Assembly: GCA_013289705.1 (NCBI GenBank)
Contig: JABCZM010000005.1
Location: 1-64,000 of the forward strand
Length of the DNA: 64,000 nucleotides
Source: Candidatus Saccharimonadota bacterium
GTDB lineage: Bacteria > Patescibacteriota > Saccharimonadia > Saccharimonadales > UBA4665
Direction: 5' to 3'
Under the pieces are notes generated by a model. The model saw only the letters and a list, made by a program, of their open reading frames with translations. It was not told where the DNA came from and searched no databases. The position numbers and the translations under genes were made by a program. This document shows, in pieces, positions 33,807 to 40,985 of this stretch (position 1 is its first letter; each line of letters starts with the position of its first letter).

Positions 33807-34225
33807 TACACACCCACTTATTACGTGTGAGAATAAAAGACTCGTATGCGTCGCATTCTCGCGAGCAGCACAAACTTTAAATATACTTTGCCCTGAAGAT
33901 CAGATGCAGGCTTGGGAGTCATTAAGCTAGATCCCGAGATCAAGTTGGCCAGCATATGTCATTTACAAATGTAATATTTCTTGCGCGCTCACTAAATAGA
34001 CAGAATATAAACAAAAGGGAAGGTAGGGGTACGCAGACACACCGGCTATCGCGCGGAGCAAGTCGCAAAAATTCTTTTGCAACATGCACTAGACACGTAT
34101 ACTCATTGCACATTATTTGATAATGTACGACGCCTTGGCCTGCGGACATCACGAGTCTAGGGGGATTCGGCTAAGTCTGTGTAGAGACAGAGCAAGTGTT
34201 ACGGACATTTATCTCTGTTAGCTGT

Positions 34226-35011
34226 TTAAATTGACGATGTAGTCTTTTTAGTTCCCTTATTTTTGTTAATTTCAGCTGCTTTTTTGCGAATGGAGTCTTT
34301 TTTAGTGTCGAACAAAAGATCAAGGGCTAATGAGTATATTTCAACACCGTCTAGAAAATCGCTAATAGTTAAAGTGGTGTCATGCGTTCCTTCATTTCCA
34401 ATCCACTTTACCGCTTCGAGCAAATTTGCAACTTCTTTGTTTTTTTCTTCAAATAGCTTGATTCTCTCATGCGTGGTGCGCCTAAATTGTTTACCGTTCT
34501 TATCTTTGAACTTATAAACATTTTGGCTTGTGAGTAGTTCGTCGATTGATGTTCTAATTCTGCTTGCCGCAAGATCAGGACTAGTAAACATAGCCTCGGA
34601 TGCCGACTGGATGTATTCTTTTACTTCTTTTGGGCATTTTGCTGGCAATGCCATAAGTATCATGGCCGGTGACATATATTTAACCGAATATACTTCTTCG
34701 TAGTTAAGTTCCGGTCTGCCGTCACCTGTATAGTCTGGTTCATAGTACTGATCCATGATGTAGGTGCCTACCATGTAGACTTTTTGTCCACAAGACTGAC
34801 ATGCACATATAGCCGCAAAATCCCCGCCGATCCACATAGGATCCCATGCCTCATGATCAAGTTCATTTTGAGATTCTATGGACTCTGAGGAGTTAAGGTT
34901 TGTAATCATCTGGCTATAATTTTCACAGTTAGGGCACTGGAATTGAGGAAAACGATTCTTGGAGACCCTGTTGCAAAGCTTAATAATTGATAATTTTTTC
35001 TTATCATCCAT
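34226..35011 (-). CDS. DUF4145-domain protein with zinc finger
   Basis: 261 residues. Two CxxC pairs (FQCPNCENY and CACQSCGQKV, about 30 and 75) form a zinc ribbon in the N-terminal part. The C-terminal region (AASRIRTSIDELLTSQ..., TTHERIKLFEEKNKEVANLLEAVKWIGNEGTHDTTLTISDFLDGVEIYSLALDLLF) is the DUF4145 helical domain, which is often found on its own or fused to restriction and other defence proteins. ATG 35011 is preferred to the TTG two codons earlier. Divergent from the Trypco2-like gene. Confidence 0.8.
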   Translation of the reverse strand: MDDKKKLSIIKLCNRVSKNRFPQFQCPNCENYSQMITNLNSSESIESQNELDHEAWDPMWIGGDFAAICACQSCGQKVYMVGTYIMDQYYEPDYTGDGRPELNYEEVYSVKYMSPAMILMALPAKCPKEVKEYIQSASEAMFTSPDLAASRIRTSIDELLTSQNVYKFKDKNGKQFRRTTHERIKLFEEKNKEVANLLEAVKWIGNEGTHDTTLTISDFLDGVEIYSLALDLLFDTKKDSIRKKAAEINKNKGTKKTTSSI

Positions 35012-35063
35012 ATTCAATCTACTATAACATCTAAGGATGTCCGGGCTTCGTTATACTTTAACT

Positions 35064-35366
35064 ATGGATATAGAAGAATTCGTCAAGAACGTACTCTCAC
35101 AAATAACAAATTCAGTAAACAAAAACACAAGCGGTGAGGATATTATTTACCGAGTTGATTACAACAAGGGAGTCGACTTTGACTTGGCAGTGACTACAGT
35201 TGAGACCAGAACCGAGGAGAAGGGTGTTTCGGGAGGTATAAAAATTAAAGTTGTTGGAGCAGAAGGCTCAAAAGGCACAAAAACACAAAACAGCTCAGAG
35301 CAAACTTCCAGGGTTCAATTCAACGTTAATCTCAGAAAAGAGCCAAACCCTCAATTAAGAATCTGA
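35064..35366 (+). CDS. Trypco2-like (trypsin-co-occurring) domain protein, 100 aa
   Basis: DIEEFVKNVLSQITNSV helix, then VDFDLAVTTVETRTEEKGVSGGIKIKVVGAEGSKGTKTQNSSEQTSRVQFNVNL. The alternation of VDFD.AVT, the Gly-rich GGIKI.VV and SSEQ.SRV.F.V strands matches the small beta domain described as Trypco2 in predicted NTP-dependent conflict systems. ATG 35064 is chosen because TATACT (35052-35057) ends 6 nt before it. The assignment rests on pattern memory, not a search. Confidence 0.6.
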   Translation: MDIEEFVKNVLSQITNSVNKNTSGEDIIYRVDYNKGVDFDLAVTTVETRTEEKGVSGGIKIKVVGAEGSKGTKTQNSSEQTSRVQFNVNLRKEPNPQLRI

Positions 35367-35432
35367 CCTCACTTGTATAGTCGGAGTTGCGAAGTACGTC
35401 CACCAAGGGGAAGGTATTTGTAAGTTTTGTAA

Positions 35433-35472
35433 AATAATAATGACATACAATTGCACGTATGTCATTATTATT
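35433..35472. terminator. perfect 16-bp hairpin before copy B
   Basis: Arms AATAATAATGACATAC and GTATGTCATTATTATT with an 8-nt loop. A/T-rich ends allow bidirectional termination. The core ATGACATAC-n8-GTATGTCAT recurs at 38295-38320 before copy D. Confidence 0.75.
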
Positions 35473-35525
35473 GGATGGGGATTGGGTGTGGGAACCAAAC
35501 TTTTGAAAAGGAGTTAGATTTTGAT
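35471..35525 (+). repeat. copy B: tRNA-Gln 3'-end-like core plus conserved coding tail
   Basis: TTGGATGGGGAT core (one mismatch to the tRNA end) starts at the last bases of the hairpin. In the frame TGG-ATG-GGG it reads GIGCGNQTFEKELDFD and then about ten acidic codons to TAG. Of the codon differences from copies A and C in the GNQTF...DFD block, several are synonymous. Confidence 0.6.
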
Positions 35526-35642
35526 GTCCGAGATCTGGACGATATTTTTATTTAGACTGAATAGCACCAAGAACTTTGTTATCCTTGATGGCCTTACGAA
35601 CTAACTTCCTAAAAGATTTGTCTGACATACTTCTATTTTACA

Positions 35643-36704
35643 CTATTGCGATACCTCAGAGCTAATAATTTCTATCTTATTAATAAACTCTCGGATATCC
35701 AAAAAGTAGTTTGGGTAGGCTTGTTTTAGGGATTTTAACCTTCCTGCTGATACCAGAACAGGCTCAATCTGCTCACCATTTGCCGCTTTAAGCTCGGCGG
35801 CCTCGTAAGCCTTAGCTGCTGCAGAAAGTCTATTCTTGGGGAAGGAAGAAATATTTACCGTATGTTCCTCAGGATTCAGGATAATAAGGTGATAGTAGCC
35901 GTTCACCTTATTTCCATGAATAGCATCAGCTGCAACCGAAATGCCTGCAAGTTGCTCGAGTAGGTTAAGGCCTTTGGCCATTTTCGAAAGCTTCTTGAAC
36001 ACCTGAACGGCAGTTAATTGAGCATGTTTAGTGACTGGCGGAGACTTTTCAAGATGGGCAAAAGCTGACGAGGCCAGGGTAAAGAACTCCAGCCAATCTT
36101 CGCTACCATTTCCTGATTTAAGAGCCTCTTGCCTAAACACACCCACCGTTTCTACGGCAGTTGCCCAGTTGTGCTGTAACTTAGTACGAAGCTGCAACTC
36201 AATCAGCAAGCCATTATATTCTGACGCAATGCCATTTCGGGCCAATGTATTATTATAGCGAAAGACAAGATGAATCCCTCTATAACCGTCTGGCTTAGGC
36301 TCTAGAATGTAGTCCTTGTGAGACACTAATTCATGGGTAAAACGCCTCGTATCTATGTACTGCTTTTCAAGCTCCCTAACCTCATCAATACTATTTACGA
36401 TTGCTCTGACTCCGCCAATGTCCTGCATTCGAGCTAGTTTCATGGTTGGGTAACGATTGAGCTTATCGATAATTGTTGGTAATCGCTTTAATCTCTGGGC
36501 TACGATTGAATCTTCAAAGTGTTTTGTTTTATCTCTCAAAGTTGAATTGAACGTGTTTATGGGGTAGCCGTGGCTTACTCTCCACGAGTTAAGCATGTCT
36601 ACGGCTTCTAGATATTTAGGACTACCAACCCTCGCTGAAAGCAAAGTTTCGCCAACTTTATTAATTTCTGATCTAGACAGCTTGGGGACTTTTGGAAATG
36701 ACAT
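35643..36704 (-). CDS. RelA/SpoT-domain protein (small alarmone synthetase-like)
   Basis: 353 residues. The synthetase fold is visible: SIVAQRLKRLPTIIDKLNRYPTMKLARMQDIGGVRAIV (R and D of the ATP/Mg site), DYILEPKPDGYRGIHLVFRY (the G-loop Tyr), and LLIELQLRTKLQHNWATAVE (ExQxRT...W motif). No HD hydrolase domain precedes it and no TGS/ACT follows; the C-terminal 120 residues are helical and unassigned. Such stand-alone synthetases on mobile DNA may act as toxins (toxSAS) or anti-phage effectors, or make (p)ppGpp. TATAAT ends 7 nt before the ATG; no ribosome-binding site. Confidence 0.82.
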   Translation of the reverse strand: MSFPKVPKLSRSEINKVGETLLSARVGSPKYLEAVDMLNSWRVSHGYPINTFNSTLRDKTKHFEDSIVAQRLKRLPTIIDKLNRYPTMKLARMQDIGGVRAIVNSIDEVRELEKQYIDTRRFTHELVSHKDYILEPKPDGYRGIHLVFRYNNTLARNGIASEYNGLLIELQLRTKLQHNWATAVETVGVFRQEALKSGNGSEDWLEFFTLASSAFAHLEKSPPVTKHAQLTAVQVFKKLSKMAKGLNLLEQLAGISVAADAIHGNKVNGYYHLIILNPEEHTVNISSFPKNRLSAAAKAYEAAELKAANGEQIEPVLVSAGRLKSLKQAYPNYFLDIREFINKIEIISSEVSQ

Positions 36705-36845
36705 TACTTAAATTATACATCTTTAATACCCTAAGGCCTGACAAGTGGGATCCTAGGCGCTAAAGTGCATTAAAGTCACTTGGGTTTCTTAGGGCTGTCT
36801 TTAGTAGACATACTACGCAACTATTCAACGGTGATAGTCTAAAAC

Positions 36846-37514
36846 TTAGCTATTTGCATACCACTCAATAATTTTATCTCTATTTTCTCTCCATAGAGCG
36901 GAACCAATAATTATCGCAACAATGCCGACGCCAATAATCAATAAAATCTTATGATCAGTTGCGGCATTTTTTGCAGCCAGTGTTGCGTCAGCTTTCTGCT
37001 TCAGGTCGGAGCTTGATTTATATGCAGTGGTATACGCTGTCGTGTACGCAGCATCATAAATGGGTACGCAAGCAGAATCATAGCTTCGTTGGTAAGCATC
37101 CACATAATCTTGCGCTTGAGGAGTATTAAATTTAACGGGCTGGGAGCAGAAAGTATTTGCTTGAGAATTTTGCCCGGATGAACTAGCTCCGTTACCGTTA
37201 GCCGTGCCATCATCAGTCCCGTTGCTCGTTGCATTGCTCGCAATGTATGCATTGTTGTCACTAGCATATTTAGCTCCGTTCGTATTTCCTTGATCAGTAT
37301 TCGAAGGAGAAATACCAAGTTCTGCGTTGCTGCAGTAATGGTCGCCTGCTACTGGGTAACCTAGGTGGTGCGGTGACGGATCACCGGTGTCCCAGCAGTA
37401 CCAATAAGTTTGTGCCAAAGCGTGGGCGGTACTAAGCAATACAATAAGCCCGGTAATAAGCATAAGCCCGGTAATAAATTTTGCGAGTCGTTTATGAGCG
37501 TATGCAATCATCAT
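36846..37514 (-). CDS. secreted/membrane protein, 222 aa
   Basis: Signal peptide (AKFITGLMLITGLIVLLSTAHALAQ), a Cys/Trp/His-rich extracytoplasmic block (YWYCWDTGDPSPHHLGYP...HYCSN), an Asn/Gly/Ser-rich linker, a repetitive Tyr/Ala block (DAYQRSYDSACVPIYDAAYTTAYTTAYK) and a C-terminal membrane helix (ILLIIGVGIVAIIIGSALW) with basic tail. Single-span envelope protein; no family recognised. Sits between copies B and C together with the RelA/SpoT-like gene. Confidence 0.6.
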   Translation of the reverse strand: MMIAYAHKRLAKFITGLMLITGLIVLLSTAHALAQTYWYCWDTGDPSPHHLGYPVAGDHYCSNAELGISPSNTDQGNTNGAKYASDNNAYIASNATSNGTDDGTANGNGASSSGQNSQANTFCSQPVKFNTPQAQDYVDAYQRSYDSACVPIYDAAYTTAYTTAYKSSSDLKQKADATLAAKNAATDHKILLIIGVGIVAIIIGSALWRENRDKIIEWYANS

Positions 37515-37598
37515 TTTCTAACCTAGTTATATTTCATAACAGTACTACATTAGTGAGAAATATCAAATCACGGCTACATTTAACATGTCTAAAACAAA

Positions 37599-37619
37599 AA
37601 GTCGACAATTCGTCGACTT
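37599..37619. terminator. 8-bp hairpin before copy C
   Basis: Arms AAGTCGAC and GTCGACTT, loop AATTC, preceded by an A-rich run that would be a U-run for leftward transcripts. Confidence 0.6.
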
Positions 37620-37624
37620 CATAT

Positions 37625-37680
37625 CTTGACTGGGGATTGGGGTCGGGAACCAAACTTTTGAAGATGAATTAGACTTTGAT
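37625..37680 (+). repeat. copy C: tRNA-Gln 3'-end-like core plus conserved coding tail
   Basis: TTGACTGGGGAT core (CTGGGGAT identical to the tRNA end). In frame CTG-GGG-ATT it reads GIGVGNQTFEDELDFD and continues about 14 codons to a TAG. Follows a perfect hairpin and precedes the BrnT-BrnA genes. Confidence 0.62.
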
Positions 37681-37749
37681 GCGGCTGAATTCTATACAAC
37701 CTACCATAAGCATATTGTATAGAATATAATTATGTGTATAATAGTATGT

Positions 37750-38022
37750 ATGGGTTTTGAATGGGATGATAGTAAGAACACGCTTAACATCAACAAGCAT
37801 GGGCTGTCATTTTACGAAGCTCAAGATGCTTTCTTTGACGCGGGCAGGGTTACCTTGGAAGACACCAAGCACTCACCTACGGAGAAAAGATACTTTTGCA
37901 TCGGCAAAACGGCTCGTGGCGGTATTGCCACGGTAAGGTTCACTATAAGGAATGGCAATATTCGCATCATCGGTGCTGGGTATTGGCGGAAAGGAAAGAA
38001 AATATATGAGCAACAACATTAG
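37750..38022 (+). CDS. brnT: BrnT-family toxin
   Basis: 90 residues, RelE/BrnT fold. FEWDDSKNTLNINKHGLSFYEAQDAFFD and the second half (RYFCIGKTARGGIATVRFTIRNGNIRIIGAGYWRKGKKIYEQ) follow the BrnT pattern, including conserved 'W.....N..KHG..F' and the basic 'R.I.A....K.E...Y'-type end. Members are ribonucleases that block translation. ATG 37750 is preferred over 37732: TATAAT lies 7 nt before it with TTGTAT 16 bp further upstream. Confidence 0.87.
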   Translation: MGFEWDDSKNTLNINKHGLSFYEAQDAFFDAGRVTLEDTKHSPTEKRYFCIGKTARGGIATVRFTIRNGNIRIIGAGYWRKGKKIYEQQH

Positions 38023-38263
38023 ATATACTGACGCTCCCACTGACATGGAGCAGTTACTTGATACAGCGGTTATCACTGACGGTTTACTGCCATCTCCATC
38101 CGAGCTTGTCCGCAAGACGGAAAAGGAACGAATTACCATCGCGATTGATAAGCACAGTCTTGAGCTCTTTAGGCAATACGCAAAGAAGCACGATGCTAAA
38201 TATCAGAGTATGATTAACGGTGTTCTAGGATCATACGCTAAAAAGTTCCTAAGTCATAAATAG
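38006..38263 (+). CDS. brnA: BrnA-family antitoxin
   Basis: 85 residues. The C-terminal half (ERITIAIDKHSLELFRQYAKKHDAKYQSMINGVLGSYAKKF) is a ribbon-helix-helix DNA-binding unit, and the N-terminal half would bind the toxin. ATG 38006 follows GGAAAG and lies inside the toxin's 3' end (17-bp overlap), as usual for toxin-first BrnTA operons that the antitoxin represses. Confidence 0.87.
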   Translation: MSNNIRYTDAPTDMEQLLDTAVITDGLLPSPSELVRKTEKERITIAIDKHSLELFRQYAKKHDAKYQSMINGVLGSYAKKFLSHK

Positions 38264-38290
38264 CCAGCACTAAGACGGTTTGCTATAAAT

Positions 38291-38324
38291 AAAAATGACA
38301 TACTTTTGACGGTATGTCATTTTT
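38291..38324. terminator. perfect 13-bp hairpin after BrnTA, before copy D
   Basis: Arms AAAAATGACATAC and GTATGTCATTTTT with 8-nt loop; a good terminator for brnA. The inner part (ATGACATAC/GTATGTCAT) is the same as in the hairpin at 35433-35472. Confidence 0.85.
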
Positions 38325-38326
38325 AC

Positions 38327-38340
38327 TGGCTAGGGATGAG
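38327..38340 (+). repeat. copy D: tRNA-Gln 3'-end-like core
   Basis: TGGCTAGGGATGAG differs by one base from TGGCTGGGGATGAG at 53515-53528 (tRNA-Gln 3' end on the other strand). The downstream tail differs from copies A-C. Confidence 0.6.
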
Positions 38341-38428
38341 TCTGGTAGTTGGAGCCCCTGATAATGGATCTCAGATACGTATTGCAGAGTATAATTCAGG
38401 TTATATTCGTTAATGTTTGAAGGCTTTA

Positions 38429-38575
38429 CTACTGACTTCCTTCTGGGAATCGGCTAACATAACCGTAGATTTCTTTAATGTCGTTGCTGAGTGCTTCGAT
38501 ATCGCCTTTTATGGGATCAACTGTCTCTTCAACAATCGTACGTATCGCTTGCAGGTCATCAAATGTTAGGCTCAT
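38429..38575 (-). CDS. small helical protein, 48 aa
   Basis: SLTFDDLQAIRTIVEETVDPIKGDIEALSNDIKEIYGYVSRF forms a short amphipathic coiled-coil hairpin of the 'DL.AIR.IV.E...PI..DI..L..D...IY' type that recurs as small phage- or mobile-element proteins. No ribosome-binding site. ATG 38575 is chosen because upstream codons overlap the repeat region. Function unknown. Confidence 0.55.
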   Translation of the reverse strand: MSLTFDDLQAIRTIVEETVDPIKGDIEALSNDIKEIYGYVSRFPEGSQ

Positions 38576-38605
38576 ACATTTTTTTAACATGTGCGGCAAA
38601 TACTT

Positions 38606-38627
38606 TGGCTGGGCGTATATCCGCCAC
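38606..38627 (+). repeat. copy F: 22-bp tRNA-end-like core, identical to copy E
   Basis: Same 22 bases as 32889-32910. Lies 31 bp upstream of the 48-aa leftward gene. Confidence 0.6.
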
Positions 38628-38673
38628 TGGCAAAGTGTCAACTTTTCGAATATGAAGGAAGGTCGGCTTGTTA

Positions 38674-39015
38674 TCAAATTGTACTTGTAGCTGGCCGCTT
38701 TGTACGAAGTTTGAATCCTTTTTCTTTGTCTCTACGATCCTTAAATAGTATCAGAACGAGATAGCCTGCGATGACGTACATACACCATGCTAAGATTCCT
38801 AACCAAATCGGTATATTTGCTTTGTTATCACTATTGTAGCCCCACATTGCTAGTGCTATTTCTAAAATAGCAATAGTAGTAATGCTCGCAACCATTTGTT
38901 TGAGTGAGGGGTTACGTCTCAGCATAAGTTTATAGACAATTGCTGCTATCAAAGACGGAATAGTTGCGGGAAAAAATACAAGCCCTGCGACGGTAATGCT
39001 TATGTGTTTGACCAT
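38674..39015 (-). CDS. small membrane protein, 113 aa
   Basis: Three or four hydrophobic helices (ISITVAGLVFFPATIPSLIAAIVY, MVASITTIAILEIALAMWGY, IPIWLGILAWCMYVIAGYLVLILF) and a basic C-terminal tail (KDRRDKEKGFKLRTKRP). No family recognised. TATATT ends 7 nt before the ATG and there is no ribosome-binding site. Divergent from the 47-aa gene on the right. Confidence 0.6.
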   Translation of the reverse strand: MVKHISITVAGLVFFPATIPSLIAAIVYKLMLRRNPSLKQMVASITTIAILEIALAMWGYNSDNKANIPIWLGILAWCMYVIAGYLVLILFKDRRDKEKGFKLRTKRPATSTI

Positions 39016-39058
39016 ACTATTTAATATAGCAGAGTTATGTAGACGCTATAAACTGCTT

Positions 39059-39202
39059 ATGCTTTGGCTGGGGCGTGAGTTCCTTAAGATAACCCTTGCC
39101 GATCTAGATAATAGTGCCGAGATTGACGTTCAGGAGATCCGACAACTTATAGATGATGAGTCAGATAGTTCTGCATCGGCTCCAGAAAAGAGTATGGCGT
39201 AA
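39059..39202 (+). CDS. small acidic protein, 47 aa, starting on a tRNA-end-like core (copy G)
   Basis: Codons 2-5 (TTTGGCTGGGG, 39063-39073) match the tRNA-Gln 3'-end core in the same frame as the recombinase-linked ORF. The protein continues REFLKITLADLDNSAEIDVQEI and ends Ser/Ala-rich. TATAAA ends 6 nt before the ATG. Its TAA overlaps the ATG of the Mrr-like gene (TAATG), so the two are coupled. Possibly a partner or immunity factor of the nuclease, or simply a junction product. Confidence 0.5.
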   Translation: MLWLGREFLKITLADLDNSAEIDVQEIRQLIDDESDSSASAPEKSMA

Positions 39203-39768
39203 TGGCTCGGTTGTATTGCAGACGCTCTGATGATCACGTTGGATTCATCATAGTTATTCTAGCCGCAGGAACAGTCTGGGCGCACAGAGTAGTGTTTACC
39301 AGGATCGAGCACCTCTTGCCCGTTATATGGATTACTGCGTTGATAATAGTAGGTTTAGTAATCCTTACTAGACTTGGTATGAGAATCAATAAGAATCGGC
39401 GTCTATATCGGGCTGATGCGATAGATATAGACACTATGACTGGGCTAGAGTTTGAAAGATACGTAGCCAAACTCTTAAAGACCCGGGACTACAGCCGTAT
39501 CCGACTAACTGAATATTACGATCTAGGAGTAGACATCATTGCCGAAAAAGACGGTATCAGATGGGGTATTCAGGTAAAGCGCTACTCCGGCTTAGTGAAA
39601 GCTAATGCCATAAGAGAAGCAGTGACCGCGCTGAGGTACTATGAATGTGATAGAGCTATGGTTATATCAAACAGCACCTATAGTCATACAGCTATGGAAT
39701 TAGCTTGGAGTAATGATTGTATCCTCATAGATAGGAATAGATTGGTGTCATGGGTTTTGTTGGGCTAA
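39202..39768 (+). CDS. membrane-anchored Mrr-like restriction endonuclease
   Basis: 188 residues. Two membrane helices (about 12-30 and 38-58) precede a PD-(D/E)xK domain: GLEFERYVAKLLKTRDYSRIRLTEYYDLGVDIIAEKDGIRWGIQVKRYSG shows the catalytic D (LGVDII) and the QxK motif (IQVKRY), followed by EAVTALRYYECDRAMVISNSTYSHTAMELAWSNDCILIDR, the Mrr_cat helical end. Mrr proteins cut modified or foreign DNA. Membrane tethering suggests action on incoming DNA; that is inference. Confidence 0.85.
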   Translation: MARLYCRRSDDHVGFIIVILAAGTVWAHRVVFTRIEHLLPVIWITALIIVGLVILTRLGMRINKNRRLYRADAIDIDTMTGLEFERYVAKLLKTRDYSRIRLTEYYDLGVDIIAEKDGIRWGIQVKRYSGLVKANAIREAVTALRYYECDRAMVISNSTYSHTAMELAWSNDCILIDRNRLVSWVLLG

Positions 39769-39854
39769 TGCCACTCTTCTGGGACTTTTGCAGTGTCGAT
39801 AAGCGAGAATTTTGTACCTGACTTTTGCCATGCCTTCGCATTCATACAGTGCAT

Positions 39855-40589
39855 TTAGGGCTTGCCCATACGTCGCGATTTCATCTCATAATGACGTATA
39901 AACCAATCTTCTGTGCTTTGCGCATCTTCCTCGGTTTTCCTCGCTTCACCGATAATTAATTGAACTTCACGATTTTGGGTAGACTCTACATACTCTATCC
40001 CAATAATTATTTTAATCATCTTGTCTTTTGGGGCTTTTTTAATTTCTTGATCAAGGTGTTCGATTAAATCATAATAAAGGATACCAACATTTAATGTATG
40101 TGTGCCTGTGTGCGGATTAACAACGTGCATATTGGTGATGCCATCTGACCCACTCATTGAAATCCATATCGAAGGTCTTATAGTTTTTTGCCCAATTTTG
40201 GCTTTTACCCACTCTTCATTATGAGTTAAAACATCTCGATAAAGATTCCATACCAGATTAGGACCTGGAACTTTGAGAAGTCCCAACAAGGTTCCAGGTC
40301 CTATGCCTTGGGCTCTCGCAATAGCCTCTATAGAAGGCATGATCATACGAACTAGACCAAACACGGCGGATCGACTTGCGCTGTCTTTATTGGTCTCGTC
40401 TAGTATTGAGATAAGGTAACGACCCGCTCCACTCTCTAGGCTTTGCTTGATCTCTTCCAGGTGCCTCTTGTAGTTATATTCTTGAAGGATATATTTTGTA
40501 CCAGAGCTCTCGTGCCAACGTCGGCCATTAATCATGCGCCCATTTGTAGGCTCGGTAGGATCGGAGAAAACTTGCCCTAACTTATCCAT
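39855..40589 (-). CDS. hypothetical protein, 244 aa
   Basis: No family recognised. A helical first half with a conserved-looking block (SAVFGLVRMIMPSIEAIARAQGIG, PGPNLVWNLYRDVLTHNEEW) and a strand-rich second half (IWISMSGSDG, TLNVGILYYDLIEHLDQEI, IKIIIGIEYVESTQNREVQLIIGEA). It starts 8 bp after the XRE regulator's stop and is surely cotranscribed with it, so it may be the effector of a regulator-effector (toxin-antitoxin-like) pair. Soluble. Confidence 0.55.
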   Translation of the reverse strand: MDKLGQVFSDPTEPTNGRMINGRRWHESSGTKYILQEYNYKRHLEEIKQSLESGAGRYLISILDETNKDSASRSAVFGLVRMIMPSIEAIARAQGIGPGTLLGLLKVPGPNLVWNLYRDVLTHNEEWVKAKIGQKTIRPSIWISMSGSDGITNMHVVNPHTGTHTLNVGILYYDLIEHLDQEIKKAPKDKMIKIIIGIEYVESTQNREVQLIIGEARKTEEDAQSTEDWFIRHYEMKSRRMGKP

Positions 40590-40597
40590 CTATATAA

Positions 40598-40810
40598 TCA
40601 GCCCAGGAGATACAAAATCTTCGAAGGATCCACATTGAGCGCTTTAACAAGTTTTTTAATTGACTCTGGAGACGGCTTACTAACCCCACGCTCTATCTTG
40701 GCGTAAGTGTTAGGGTAGAGACCAGCTTTCTTTGCCACCTCAACCTGAGTCAGTCCACTTTTAAGGCGGGCTTCTTTGAGTATTTCTGCGGCAGTTTTAT
40801 CTTTAGGCAT
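40598..40810 (-). CDS. XRE-family HTH regulator, 70 aa
   Basis: KTAAEILKEARLKSGLTQVEVAKKAGLYPNTYAKIERGVSKPSPESIKKLVKALNVDPSKIL is a complete lambda-Cro-type HTH: helix 2-3 QVEVAKKAGLYPNTYAKIE. ATG 40810 is chosen over an upstream ATG that adds an unrelated leader. First gene of a two-gene unit with the 244-aa protein; likely its repressor and perhaps its antitoxin. Confidence 0.85.
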   Translation of the reverse strand: MPKDKTAAEILKEARLKSGLTQVEVAKKAGLYPNTYAKIERGVSKPSPESIKKLVKALNVDPSKILYLLG

Positions 40811-40985
40811 AGCGTTACATATTCTTTCTTGTGCTAGTGAACTATGTGTTAAGTGTAGCATGAGCCATTCTCGCTAGAATAGTCTCGACCATATTTTAAA
40901 GATGAGCATTATCCCAGGTTTGACATCAGTGATATGATGTTCTCGTATAGTTTAAGAGGTGGGTGAATAAGGGATCTACGCGCTC

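Noticed and set aside
33571-33930. 119-codon rightward open frame opposite the kinase-like gene
   Set aside because: Mirror frame of the kinase; no ribosome-binding site, no recognised motif.
33940-34152. 70-codon leftward open frame
   Set aside because: No start signal or recognisable domain, and the region contains an inverted repeat; looks non-coding.
35471-37680. Copies B and C as complete tRNA pseudogenes
   Set aside because: Only the 3' acceptor end matches; the T-arm cannot pair (5+7+5 test fails) and no 5' acceptor strand follows at tRNA distance.
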